Assembly: GCA_019416865.1 (NCBI GenBank)
Contig: DXWL01000006.1
Coordinates: 1 to 64,000 of the forward strand
Reading direction: 5' to 3'
From: Fusobacterium sp.
GTDB taxonomy: Bacteria > Fusobacteriota > Fusobacteriia > Fusobacteriales > Fusobacteriaceae
DNA length: 64,000 nucleotides
Below are positions 50,788 to 59,280 of this stretch, one piece after another. Each line of letters starts with the position of its first letter. Within the stretch, counting starts at the first letter, position 1. Under the pieces are notes generated by a model. That model was not told the DNA's origin. It made no database searches and saw only the letters and a list, made by a program, of their open reading frames with translations. The translations under genes and the position numbers were made by a program.

Positions 50788-52848
50788 TTAAAGATTATTT
50801 TTAAATTTCTCTTCAATATCCATTTTTAGATATTCGTTGTCTATTATACCTTTTTTTTCTATAAGATACTCCACACACATATCTTTTACAGCTTTTATTG
50901 TTTTCACATCTTGAATTATATCTATAAATTTTAGATCACTGAAACCTGTCTGTCTTGTTCCAAAAATTTCTCCTGATTTTCTAAGCCTTAAATCCTCTTC
51001 TGCAATTTCAAAACCATCTTGAGTTTTCTCCATGATTCTGAGTCTTGCTTTAGAAATATCATTATCTGTTTGGGAAATAAGAAAACAGTAAGACTGATAC
51101 TCTCCCCTTCCAACTCTTCCACGAAGTTGGTGAAGAGATGAAAGTCCAAACCTTTCAGCATTGATTATGGAAATTATTGTGGCATTGGGAACATTTATTC
51201 CAACCTCAACAACTGTTGTAGAGATAAGAATATCTGTTTCTCTGTTTTTAAAGGATTTCATTACTTCATCTTTTTCTGCATTTTTCATCTTTCCATGAAG
51301 TATTCCTATTTTATAATTTGAAAATCTATTTTCTATCTCATATCTATACTGTTCAATGGATTTTACTGCCATCTTTTCACTGTCTTCGATAAGAGGCACA
51401 ACGAAATATGCCTGTCTGCCTTCACGAAGCTTTTTCTCTATAAAGTCATAAGCTTTTTCAAGGTCAGGCTCTGTAGAAATCCATTTTGTCCTTATAGGCT
51501 TTCTTCCTGGAGGAAGTTCATCTATTATTGATATATCCAAATCTCCATAAATACTTAATGCCAAAGAACGAGGAATAGGAGTAGCACTCATTACAAGAAG
51601 ATTGGAAAGAATTCCTTTATCTCTTAATTTTTTTCTCTGAACAACTCCAAATCTATGCTGTTCATCAATAACAATTAGTCCCAATCTGCCAAATTCCACA
51701 TTATCTTCAATAAGAGCATGAGTTCCTATTACAAGAGATATCTCCCCTGATTTTATTCCAGACAGCATTGCCTCTCTTTTTTTACCTTTTACACTTCCTG
51801 TTAAAAGTTCTGTTCTTACTCCAAGTTTTTCAAAATCATCTTTTATTGAAAGATAATGCTGTGCTGCCAAAATTTCTGTAGGAGCCATAATAACCCCTTG
51901 ATATCCATTCTCTATCATATAAAGGAGAAGTACCATAGCTACAACTGTTTTTCCGCTTCCTACATCACCTTGAATAAGACGGTTTATAAATACTCCCCTG
52001 TTAAGCTCCTTATAAATATCTTTTATTACATTTTTTTGAGCATTTGTAAGCTCAAAACTTAAATTCTGCAGATATTTTTTTACAAGAGTTCTGTTATCTC
52101 TAAGCTCATATTTTTTTTCATCAGATACACCTTCAATATATTTATTGGCAAGTATTCCCATCTCCAAAATAAGAAGCTCCTCAACAGCAAATCTTCTTTT
52201 TGCTTCTTCAAGATTTTTATGATTTTTGGGAAAATGAATCTCATTAAGAGCTGTCTGCCTCTCCATTATTCTATATTTCTCTAAAATCTCTTTAGGAATA
52301 TTTTCAATAAAATATTTTTTATTTGCTGTGATATTTTTTTTCAGTACTCTTCTCAAACTATTCTGTGCAAAATTTTTAACTGTACTGTATACAGGAAGAA
52401 TTTCACCTTTTTCCATTTCTATCTGATTGGAAAGTTTTTTATATTCTGGATTGGTCATCTGAAAATTATATCCTCTCTTTACATGACCTATAAGAATATA
52501 GTCCTCTCCGATTTTTAAAGATTTTGCAAGATAAGGCATCTGAAACCATACAACATCAATAACCCCTGTACCATCTGTTGCCCTTGCCTTTGTCATCTTA
52601 AGCCTTGAAGGTGTAAAAGGATTTGATATTGTCATAAACTGAACTTTTAAAACAACATATTCATCTCCTCTAAGTTCCTCTATCTTTTTTATATTTGTCC
52701 TGTCATCATAGGCTCTCGGAAAATAATAAAGGAGGTCGTGGAGGGTAAAAATATTCAGATTTCTTATTTTCTCAGTTTCTTTCAGAGTAAGAGATTTTAA
52801 ATTTAAATCTTTTAAATCCTGAAAAATAATTTTATAATCTTCTTTCAT
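50788..52848 (-). CDS. recG: ATP-dependent DNA helicase RecG
   Basis: A 686-residue branch-migration helicase. An N-terminal wedge/OB domain (about 55-200, LYYFPRAYDDRT) precedes Walker A QGDVGSGKTVVAM, DEQH box VIDEQHRFGVVQR, motif VI LRGRVGRGEYQSYC and the C-terminal TRG-like region. It reverses stalled forks and processes Holliday junctions. It follows yebC on the same strand, separated by a terminator-like hairpin. Confidence 0.97.
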   Translation of the reverse strand: MKEDYKIIFQDLKDLNLKSLTLKETEKIRNLNIFTLHDLLYYFPRAYDDRTNIKKIEELRGDEYVVLKVQFMTISNPFTPSRLKMTKARATDGTGVIDVVWFQMPYLAKSLKIGEDYILIGHVKRGYNFQMTNPEYKKLSNQIEMEKGEILPVYSTVKNFAQNSLRRVLKKNITANKKYFIENIPKEILEKYRIMERQTALNEIHFPKNHKNLEEAKRRFAVEELLILEMGILANKYIEGVSDEKKYELRDNRTLVKKYLQNLSFELTNAQKNVIKDIYKELNRGVFINRLIQGDVGSGKTVVAMVLLLYMIENGYQGVIMAPTEILAAQHYLSIKDDFEKLGVRTELLTGSVKGKKREAMLSGIKSGEISLVIGTHALIEDNVEFGRLGLIVIDEQHRFGVVQRKKLRDKGILSNLLVMSATPIPRSLALSIYGDLDISIIDELPPGRKPIRTKWISTEPDLEKAYDFIEKKLREGRQAYFVVPLIEDSEKMAVKSIEQYRYEIENRFSNYKIGILHGKMKNAEKDEVMKSFKNRETDILISTTVVEVGINVPNATIISIINAERFGLSSLHQLRGRVGRGEYQSYCFLISQTDNDISKARLRIMEKTQDGFEIAEEDLRLRKSGEIFGTRQTGFSDLKFIDIIQDVKTIKAVKDMCVEYLIEKKGIIDNEYLKMDIEEKFKNNL

Positions 52849-52870
52849 TGCTCCCTCCCTTTAATAAAAA

Positions 52871-52893
52871 AGGGCGGCTGAATTAACCACCCT
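52871..52893 (-). terminator. Terminator between yebC and recG
   Basis: Stem AGGGCGG / CCACCCT (one mismatch), 9-nt loop, followed on the minus strand by TTTTTT. recG probably depends on read-through or an unseen promoter. Confidence 0.65.
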
Positions 52894-52903
52894 CCATTAT
52901 TTT

Positions 52904-53656
52904 TTAGTCTAATTGTTCCATGATTTCATCAGGAATGTCAAAGTTTGAATAAACTTCTTGAACATCATCAAGTTCGTCTAATGAATCATAAAGAAGCATA
53001 ACTTTTTTAGCCACATTTACATCGTTTATAACGACTTTATTTTCAGGAATCATTGTAATTTCTGCTTCTTCGTATTTATATCCTGCTTCTGCAAGAGCTG
53101 CAAGAACACCTTGGAAAGCTGATGGATCTGTTAATACTTGGAATTCTCCCTCTTCTTCAACAATATCATCTGCTCCAGCTTCTAAAGCAACCATCATGAA
53201 ATCTTCTGCATCTTCTACATTTGCAGCAGGAACAATAATTTCTCCTTTTTTATTGAACATCCAAGAAACAGCACCGTCTGCTCCTAAGTTTCCACCTTTT
53301 CTTGAGAAAGTAGTTCTTACTTCTGAAGCTGATCTGTTTTTATTATCTGTTACAACATCAACTATGAAAGCTGTTCCTTCAGGTCCATATCCTTCATATC
53401 TCATTTCAATATAATCTACACCTTCAAGTTCTCCTGTTCCTTTTTTGATAGCTCTTTCAAGGATATCTTTAGGCATATTTCCTGCTTTTGCTTTTTCTAT
53501 TGCAAGTCTAAGTCTTGGGTTAAATCCTGGATCTCCTCCACCTTCCTTAGCTGCTATTGTTAATTCTTTTCCTAATTTTGTAAATAAACTTGCTCTTTTT
53601 CTATCCTGAGCACCTTTTCTGTGTTGGATATTATTCCATTTACTATGTCCTGACAC
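52904..53656 (-). CDS. yebC: YebC/PmpR family protein
   Basis: A 250-residue protein of the YebC family, once annotated as transcriptional regulator and now linked to translation of proline-rich stretches. Typical GHSKWNNIQHRKGAQD begins right after the start, followed by GYGPEGTAFIVDVVTDN and GGNLGADGAVSWMF. I place the start at GTG 53656 (AGGAGGA six bases upstream), because the family always begins here; a longer frame to 53725 crosses the promoter. Confidence 0.95.
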   Translation of the reverse strand: MSGHSKWNNIQHRKGAQDRKRASLFTKLGKELTIAAKEGGGDPGFNPRLRLAIEKAKAGNMPKDILERAIKKGTGELEGVDYIEMRYEGYGPEGTAFIVDVVTDNKNRSASEVRTTFSRKGGNLGADGAVSWMFNKKGEIIVPAANVEDAEDFMMVALEAGADDIVEEEGEFQVLTDPSAFQGVLAALAEAGYKYEEAEITMIPENKVVINDVNVAKKVMLLYDSLDELDDVQEVYSNFDIPDEIMEQLD

Positions 53657-53696
53657 GAAACTTCCTCCTGTTACTTTTATAATATTATTCCACAAT

Positions 53697-53725
53697 ATTT
53701 TATCATATGGAGTAAATTTTTTCAA
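53697..53725 (-). promoter_or_regulatory. Promoter of yebC
   Basis: TTGAAA (53720-53725), a 17-bp spacer and TAAAAT (53697-53702) on the minus strand, about 40 bp before the GTG start. Confidence 0.7.
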
Positions 53726-53737
53726 TAATCTATAAAT

Positions 53738-54313
53738 TTACAATTTAAAATTAATAACCTCTGTTTCTGTTACAAGAGCATCTACTTTTTCATCATGCTC
53801 CTCCCCTTTAAATCTTTCATCTATTTGAAAATTATAAATAAGGGATATTTTCAAAGGAACTTTTCTCCCTTGAATTTTTAAAGAATCAAAAAATTTATCA
53901 TAATATCCTTTCCCAAAGCCTATTCTCTCTCCTTTTGTATTAAAAGCTATTCCAGGAACTATAACAATATCAATATCCCCTAAAAACTCTTTTCCTGTAG
54001 ATTCTAAAATTCCAAAATTTCCTTTTATATAATTTCCCTCTGCCTCTGTAGGAATTATTCTGCTTTTATCTTCTGAAACTTTTGGAAGAACTATTTTCTT
54101 ACCCATAGATTTTAATTTTTTATTAAGCTTATCTGTCATAACTTCATTTTTAAAATCCATATACGACATAACTATTTTAGCTTCTTCCAGCTCTTTTTTA
54201 AAATTTTTAAAAAAATTTTCTGTTATTTTTGTACTTAATCTTATTTTTTCTTCAAGAGAAAGATTTTCTCTTTTAAATTTTATCTTTTTTCTTACAGTAT
54301 CCTTTAAATTCAT
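53738..54313 (-). CDS. 5-formyltetrahydrofolate cyclo-ligase
   Basis: A 191-residue MTHFS family enzyme which uses ATP to turn 5-formyl-THF into 5,10-methenyl-THF. Substrate and ATP motifs FKNEVMTDKL, IVPGIAFNTKGERIGFGKGYYDKF and the basic N-terminus (RKKIKFKRENLS) are visible. The start is next to the stop of the UDG-like gene, so the two are translated together. Confidence 0.93.
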   Translation of the reverse strand: MNLKDTVRKKIKFKRENLSLEEKIRLSTKITENFFKNFKKELEEAKIVMSYMDFKNEVMTDKLNKKLKSMGKKIVLPKVSEDKSRIIPTEAEGNYIKGNFGILESTGKEFLGDIDIVIVPGIAFNTKGERIGFGKGYYDKFFDSLKIQGRKVPLKISLIYNFQIDERFKGEEHDEKVDALVTETEVINFKL

Positions 54314-54314
54314 T

Positions 54315-54896
54315 TTAATCTTTATCCAAAAGTTTTTTTACTGTTTTAAGATCATTCCAAAAATCAAGAGCCACTTTAGATTTTTTTCCGCTGTTATCTC
54401 TTGATTTTTTAGCAAAATTTACATCATAGGTAACAATAACTTTTATTCCACCTCTCCACTCTAAAACTTCTCCTCTTATTTCCCCCATATCCAATTCTTT
54501 TTCAAAAATAAGCTCTCCTATATCCTGACCAAGAGCCACAATTATTTTAGGTTCAATAAGAGCTATCTGCATATCCAAAAGATCTTTTAATTTTCTTTTC
54601 TCATCATCAAAAAGCTCTCTATATTTTATATTATTTTTTGTAAGAGTTGTGATATAGTAATCATCTGGAACAATATCAACAATATCACACAACTTTATTA
54701 AAAATTCTCCGCTGGAACCTGCTGCAACCTTCAAATCTGATGTTTCATAAAGTTCTGAATCATCACCTATGAAAAGAATATCTGCCTCTCTGTTTCCACT
54801 TCCTAAAAGGATTTCCTCATCTTCTTTAGAGGAATTTATTCTGTGCATTGTTCCTATCTCAAATTTTAGCTCTTCCCACAGTTCATCTCTTTCCAT
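54315..54896 (-). CDS. Uracil-DNA glycosylase-fold protein lacking active-site and Fe-S residues
   Basis: A 193-residue protein that follows the family 4 uracil-DNA glycosylase layout (LGSGNREADILFIGDDSE, then PKIIVALGQ, then GGIKVIVTYDVN). The key residues are gone: the GEGPG motif reads GDDSE, the HPS motif near the C-terminus reads YDVN, and the four Fe-S cysteines are missing (only Cys70-type CDIV remains). It is probably not a glycosylase; it may keep DNA binding or have another function. Intact frame and coupled neighbours argue against a decaying gene. Confidence 0.65.
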   Translation of the reverse strand: MERDELWEELKFEIGTMHRINSSKEDEEILLGSGNREADILFIGDDSELYETSDLKVAAGSSGEFLIKLCDIVDIVPDDYYITTLTKNNIKYRELFDDEKRKLKDLLDMQIALIEPKIIVALGQDIGELIFEKELDMGEIRGEVLEWRGGIKVIVTYDVNFAKKSRDNSGKKSKVALDFWNDLKTVKKLLDKD

Positions 54897-54904
54897 AGCC
54901 CCTC

Positions 54905-55687
54905 CTAAATTTCATACAGTTCCGTTACTTCGTCCTGTCTTGCTATTTCCACAGGAATATTTATATTAAATCTATCCAGCTCCTGATAAATTGTTCTTGA
55001 TACTATATCAAAATTATTACTGTCCCTGCTCACATGGGCAAGATATACTTTTTTCAAATCATGATTATATGTTTCACATACAAATTTTGCAGCATCATTA
55101 TTTGAAAGATGTCCATTTCTGCTCTTTACCCTATCTTTTAAGTCCCAAGGATAATTACATTCCATAAGCATTCTGTAATCATAATTTGATTCTATTATCA
55201 TTATATTTACATTTTTGAAAAGCTCTCTCACTCTGTTGTCAACATAACCTATATCTGTAGAAATTCCAAGAGTTTTTTTGCTCGTAATTCCCTCTATTCT
55301 AAATCCAACTGTTCTTTTTGCATCATGCATAACATCAACAGGAAGTACTTTTACTTTATCACAAATTAAAAAAGCCTCATTATCTATAAAAATAAGGTTT
55401 CCTTCACCTATTTTTCCAAGTTTTCCCTCACATACAGAATAACTTTCCTTTGTAATGTATATTGGAATATTATATTTTCTTGAAAGTATTCCAGCTCCTT
55501 GAATATGATCTGTATGTTCATGAGTAATTAATATCCCTTGTATCTCTTCTATATTTTCATTTATCTCTTTTAGTCTGCTCTCAATTTTTTTTCCACTGAA
55601 ACCTGCATCTACAAGAATTTTTATATTGTCAACTTCGATAAAAGTAGAATTTCCTCCACTTCCGCTTCCCAATATTGATACTTTCAT
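54905..55687 (-). CDS. MBL-fold metallohydrolase (WalJ/YycJ type)
   Basis: A 260-residue metallo-beta-lactamase-fold enzyme. N-terminal LGSGSGGNSTFIE, metal motif THEHTDHIQG, and downstream Asp/His in STDIGY and GHLSNNDAAKF match YycJ/WalJ, a 5'-3' DNA exonuclease-like family linked to cell-wall control and repair in Firmicutes. It lies 8 bp before the UDG-like gene on the same strand and so heads this small unit. Confidence 0.9.
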   Translation of the reverse strand: MKVSILGSGSGGNSTFIEVDNIKILVDAGFSGKKIESRLKEINENIEEIQGILITHEHTDHIQGAGILSRKYNIPIYITKESYSVCEGKLGKIGEGNLIFIDNEAFLICDKVKVLPVDVMHDAKRTVGFRIEGITSKKTLGISTDIGYVDNRVRELFKNVNIMIIESNYDYRMLMECNYPWDLKDRVKSRNGHLSNNDAAKFVCETYNHDLKKVYLAHVSRDSNNFDIVSRTIYQELDRFNINIPVEIARQDEVTELYEI

Positions 55688-55755
55688 TTTCTTTCCTTTC
55701 TTTATTTTTACAAACTTCCTCTGATATTATACCATAAAAATTGTATTATATAAAA

Positions 55756-55784
55756 AGCTGTGTAAAAATTTTTTTCACACAGCT
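55756..55784 (-). terminator. Terminator of the hydrolase-mlaA unit
   Basis: Stem AGCTGTGT / ACACAGCT (extended by A/T pairs), followed on the minus strand by TTTTTATATAA. It lies 12 bp after the mlaA stop. Confidence 0.78.
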
Positions 55785-55795
55785 GTAATACTAGA

Positions 55796-56590
55796 TTATT
55801 TTACTTTTTTATCTCTTTTTTCCATAAGATCAAGATATTTTTTGCTTAAAAATCTTGCATATTCATATTCAAACACATAATCTGAATCCATAAAGTATAT
55901 TCCTGTATCAGCCTTTACTGAAAATCCATAAAGAGCCAACATATAATATTCTGAAAAATCTATATGTACTGGGTGGTATACATCAAGTTTATTCACTGCA
56001 AAGCTATTTGCTGCCATTCCTGCTGAATCTCTTATGTTGCTTGGACCAAGAAGCGGAAGAACTACATAAGCCCCTCTTCCTACACCATAGTGAGCCATTG
56101 TAAGACCCATAGTTTCTTTATGCTTTGGAATCCCCATAGTTGTTGCAGGATCAAAAAGTCCTAAAATTCCCACAGTACTGTTTACTCCAAATCTCACAAC
56201 TGTTTCAATTCCCTCTGTAAGTTCAAGCTGTAAAAAAGAGTTTAAAGCATAACCTATATTTTGAAAGTTAGTGAAGAAATTACTAAATCTTTTTTGGAAA
56301 AAATTAGGTGCATAATATTTATATTTCATCATTACAGGTTTTATTACATATCTATCTGCTGTTCCGTTAAAATAATATATTCTTCTGTTCAATGCTCCTA
56401 AAGGATCATCTTCTCCATAAAGAATTGCAAGATCTCTGTCTGCTTGTGTCTGTTCTACCTTGTATGTTTGTTTTACCCTTATCTCTTCATCTTTAACTTG
56501 AGAGTTGGCACACCCAATGAAAGCACAGGCAAGTATAATCATTGATATTTTATTTTTTAAACTGTTTATTTTTAAATTATTTCTTATCAA
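55796..56590 (-). CDS. mlaA: MlaA (VacJ) family outer-membrane lipoprotein
   Basis: A 264-residue lipoprotein with lipobox FIGC (Cys27). Family motifs are DPLGALNRRIYYFNGTADRY, NFFTNFQNIGYALNSFLQ, RFGVNSTVGILGLFDPA, GLTMAHYGVGRGAYVVLPLLGPS in pieces. MlaA removes misplaced phospholipids from the outer leaflet of the outer membrane. The start is TTG, after GGGGG, within the 3' end of the hydrolase gene (14-bp overlap). No mlaB-F genes are nearby. Confidence 0.92.
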   Translation of the reverse strand: MIRNNLKINSLKNKISMIILACAFIGCANSQVKDEEIRVKQTYKVEQTQADRDLAILYGEDDPLGALNRRIYYFNGTADRYVIKPVMMKYKYYAPNFFQKRFSNFFTNFQNIGYALNSFLQLELTEGIETVVRFGVNSTVGILGLFDPATTMGIPKHKETMGLTMAHYGVGRGAYVVLPLLGPSNIRDSAGMAANSFAVNKLDVYHPVHIDFSEYYMLALYGFSVKADTGIYFMDSDYVFEYEYARFLSKKYLDLMEKRDKKVK

Positions 56591-57851
56591 CTAACTTACC
56601 CCCTTTCATAAAGTTCAGCATATTCTGTACATTTTCATAATAGTACATATTACCACAGTGTCCTCCATAAGGATAAACTATTATTCTGCCTTTAAATACA
56701 TCTTGAAGATATTTTATATTATCACTTGTAAGAATAAGTTCATCTCTGTTTGTTACAGCCATAATTTTATCTGATTTACGCAGATAATCTTCTATAACTT
56801 TAAGATCTGTCATTTTTATAAGATTTTTTTGTGTCATTTTTGTTCCATATTTTTCTTGATAATATGGTACTGCTAATCTTATCATATAATCTTCAAAATC
56901 TGCAAAATTTATTTTTTTAAAATATACTCCCATATTTTCATATTTTTCTATCTCTTTGTCTGCATAGACACCTCTTTTATTTGATGTATCTGTAAGAAAG
57001 TTTATATCTATAGCATTCAATCTGAAAACAAGTCCTATTCCCATTTTAAGATCATTATTTGTTATTCCAAGAGATTTCAAAACTTTTTCAGGACTTTCTT
57101 TCTTAAGGCTTTCTTCTGACATTTTTCCTGTAAGTTCTGCCATGTGGTCTGTAAGAACATTTACTCTATCAAAAAGATTTGTAATATTATTATCTATTGA
57201 ATTTTCAAACATCTCATCAAGAATTCTTGCTGATGTATAAAGATTTACTGCTGGATTTACTAAGAATACTCTTTTAAAATTAAATTCTTTCTCTGTTTCA
57301 TCAATATATGAAACCATTGCTGAATGAGTTGCCCCAAGACTATACCCCATCAAATAATAATCTGAAATCTCAGCTTCCTTTTCTACAACTTTTTTTATTC
57401 TCTTTGCCGCTCTATAAAGATCCATGCTGTCATTAAGAAGTATTCCCGGCATTTTTTCATAAGATAAAGATACCACGGAATTGGTGTTCATAGTTGATGA
57501 AACTCCAACAACGTGGTATCCTGCTGTATAAAATATTCTTTGGAAAAATTCTGTCTTTAAAGAGGTTGCAGAAGAACCTGTACCAGACAAAATAAATACC
57601 AAAGGTGCCTTTTTATTTTGTAGAGCTACTGAAAATTTGTAGTCTTCTTGATATTCCAAATTGGCAGGAGTTTCTCTTGTTTTTATGAAACTTGTTCTGT
57701 ATATATCTATTGGAATTTTTTCCATGATATCTGGTGTCATCATCGTTGATGTTCCAAGTACAGTTGCCACATATGGATCTTTGAACGGATAATCGTAGGC
57801 TGACACGACTGCTCCGAAAAAAATAAATACTGCCGTGATTAATTTTTTCAT
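56577..57851 (-). CDS. Exported alpha/beta hydrolase (lipase/esterase-like)
   Basis: A 424-residue protein with a signal peptide (about 1-18, cleavage after VSA). The nucleophile elbow GYSLGA lies in DYYLMGYSLGATHSAMVS, with the oxyanion strand LVFILSGTGSSATS upstream and a likely catalytic His in PYGGHCGNMYYYENV near the C-terminus. It is thus a serine hydrolase of the periplasm or outer membrane. Overlap with mlaA suggests a role in phospholipid turnover at the outer membrane, though the substrate is unknown. Confidence 0.82.
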   Translation of the reverse strand: MKKLITAVFIFFGAVVSAYDYPFKDPYVATVLGTSTMMTPDIMEKIPIDIYRTSFIKTRETPANLEYQEDYKFSVALQNKKAPLVFILSGTGSSATSLKTEFFQRIFYTAGYHVVGVSSTMNTNSVVSLSYEKMPGILLNDSMDLYRAAKRIKKVVEKEAEISDYYLMGYSLGATHSAMVSYIDETEKEFNFKRVFLVNPAVNLYTSARILDEMFENSIDNNITNLFDRVNVLTDHMAELTGKMSEESLKKESPEKVLKSLGITNNDLKMGIGLVFRLNAIDINFLTDTSNKRGVYADKEIEKYENMGVYFKKINFADFEDYMIRLAVPYYQEKYGTKMTQKNLIKMTDLKVIEDYLRKSDKIMAVTNRDELILTSDNIKYLQDVFKGRIIVYPYGGHCGNMYYYENVQNMLNFMKGGKLVDKK

Positions 57852-57871
57852 AATAGCTTTGCCTTCCTTTT

Positions 57872-57917
57872 ATTTTAGTAATTATGATAATACTTTATGA
57901 TTACATTTTACTAAAAT
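57872..57917. promoter_or_regulatory. Inverted repeat upstream of the hydrolase-mlaA unit
   Basis: ATTTTAGTAA (57872-57881) and TTACTAAAAT (57908-57917), a perfect 10-bp inverted repeat with 26 bp between the arms, 21 bp before the start codon. TTATGAT occurs twice inside. It could be an operator or a 5'-UTR hairpin. Confidence 0.35.
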
Positions 57918-57956
57918 TCAAAGGAAAAGACAAATTATTAATTAATTTTTAATCTC

Positions 57957-59165
57957 TTATGGTCTTAATTCATAACCTGCTGCTTTTATAGCTGCTTCTA
58001 TTTCATCTCTATGATTTGCATCAGCACATTCTATTACTATTTTAGCAACTTGGTTATTGATTTTTATTCCAGTTTTATACATTGATTGGTTTATTCTTAA
58101 GATATTTGCTTTTTTCTCAGCAAGAATTTGAAGAACTTTGAATAATTCTCCTGCCTTGTCAGGAACAACAACGTTAAATTCTGCTTTTCTTCCTTCAAGG
58201 ATAAGAGCTTTATTTATAATTCTTTCTATCATATTAATATCAGAGTTTCCTCCAGATATTACACAACATACATTTTTACCTTTTTCTTTAATTTTTCCTG
58301 CAAGAAGTGCTGCAACTGGAGTTGCTCCTGCTCCTTCAGCAACAACTTTGCTTTTTTCCATTAAGAATAGAATAGCTTTTGTAATATCATCTTCACTTAC
58401 AGTTACTATTTCATCAACATAATCTCTTATCATTTCACAAGTAAGTTGTCCTGCTCTTGCAACAGCAATACCATCTGCTATTGTAGGAGTTGTTTTAATT
58501 GTACAAGGACATCCTTGTTTTACTGCTTCAAGCATTGATGCTGCATTTTCAGCTTCTACTCCAACCATTTTTACAGAAGGTTTTAAAGATTTTACTGCTT
58601 TAGCTATTCCAGAAGCAATACCTCCACCTCCGATTGGAACTATAACCATATCAACATCAGCAAGATCTTCAACTATTTCCATACCGATTGTTCCTTGTCC
58701 TGCTATAACATATGGATCATCGAATGGGTGTAAGAATGTTGCACCAGTTTCTTTTTGAATTTCACAAGCTTTATTGTATGCATCGTCATAAACTGTTCCT
58801 ACTTGAACAACTTCTGCTCCATAATTTCTTGTAGCAACTACTTTTGAAAGAGGTGCTGTTCCTGGCATTACAATTGTAGATTTAATACCAAGATTTGTAG
58901 CTCCAAGTGCCACACCTTGAGCATGGTTACCTGCTGAAGAAGCAATAACCCCTCTCGCTTTTTCCTCTTCAGTAAGATGCATTATTTTATTTAATGCTCC
59001 TCTTATTTTAAATGAACCTGTTTTTTGAAGGTTTTCAAGTTTAAAAAATACTTTATTTCCTGTTAAAGCTTCCATTGTAGGGCATTCAACTATCTGAGTT
59101 CTTTTTACTGAACCTTTTATGGTGTCTGCCGCTTCCTTAATCATATCAAATGTTACTTTTTCCAT
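57957..59165 (-). CDS. Threonine ammonia-lyase with ACT domain
   Basis: A 402-residue PLP enzyme that deaminates threonine to 2-oxobutyrate. PLP lysine in KTGSFKIRGALNKI, the phosphate loop PIGGGGIASGI, and a C-terminal ACT domain (about 325-402) are present. This is the tdcB/ilvA short form. The position beside no ilv genes suggests a catabolic role in threonine fermentation to propionate, typical for Fusobacterium (inference). It is monocistronic with a clear promoter. Confidence 0.93.
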   Translation of the reverse strand: MEKVTFDMIKEAADTIKGSVKRTQIVECPTMEALTGNKVFFKLENLQKTGSFKIRGALNKIMHLTEEEKARGVIASSAGNHAQGVALGATNLGIKSTIVMPGTAPLSKVVATRNYGAEVVQVGTVYDDAYNKACEIQKETGATFLHPFDDPYVIAGQGTIGMEIVEDLADVDMVIVPIGGGGIASGIAKAVKSLKPSVKMVGVEAENAASMLEAVKQGCPCTIKTTPTIADGIAVARAGQLTCEMIRDYVDEIVTVSEDDITKAILFLMEKSKVVAEGAGATPVAALLAGKIKEKGKNVCCVISGGNSDINMIERIINKALILEGRKAEFNVVVPDKAGELFKVLQILAEKKANILRINQSMYKTGIKINNQVAKIVIECADANHRDEIEAAIKAAGYELRP

Positions 59166-59230
59166 TTTACACTCCTCCTAAACCAATTCATATTTTTTAT
59201 CATGTATAAAACTATATTGTTTTCAATCGA

Positions 59231-59259
59231 AGTATACTTTTTTTGAAGAAAATTTTCAA
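59231..59259 (-). promoter_or_regulatory. Promoter of the threonine ammonia-lyase gene
   Basis: TTGAAA (59254-59259), a 17-bp spacer and TATACT (59231-59236) on the minus strand, 66 bp before the start. Confidence 0.7.
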
Positions 59260-59280
59260 GTACTTTTCATAATTTTATTT

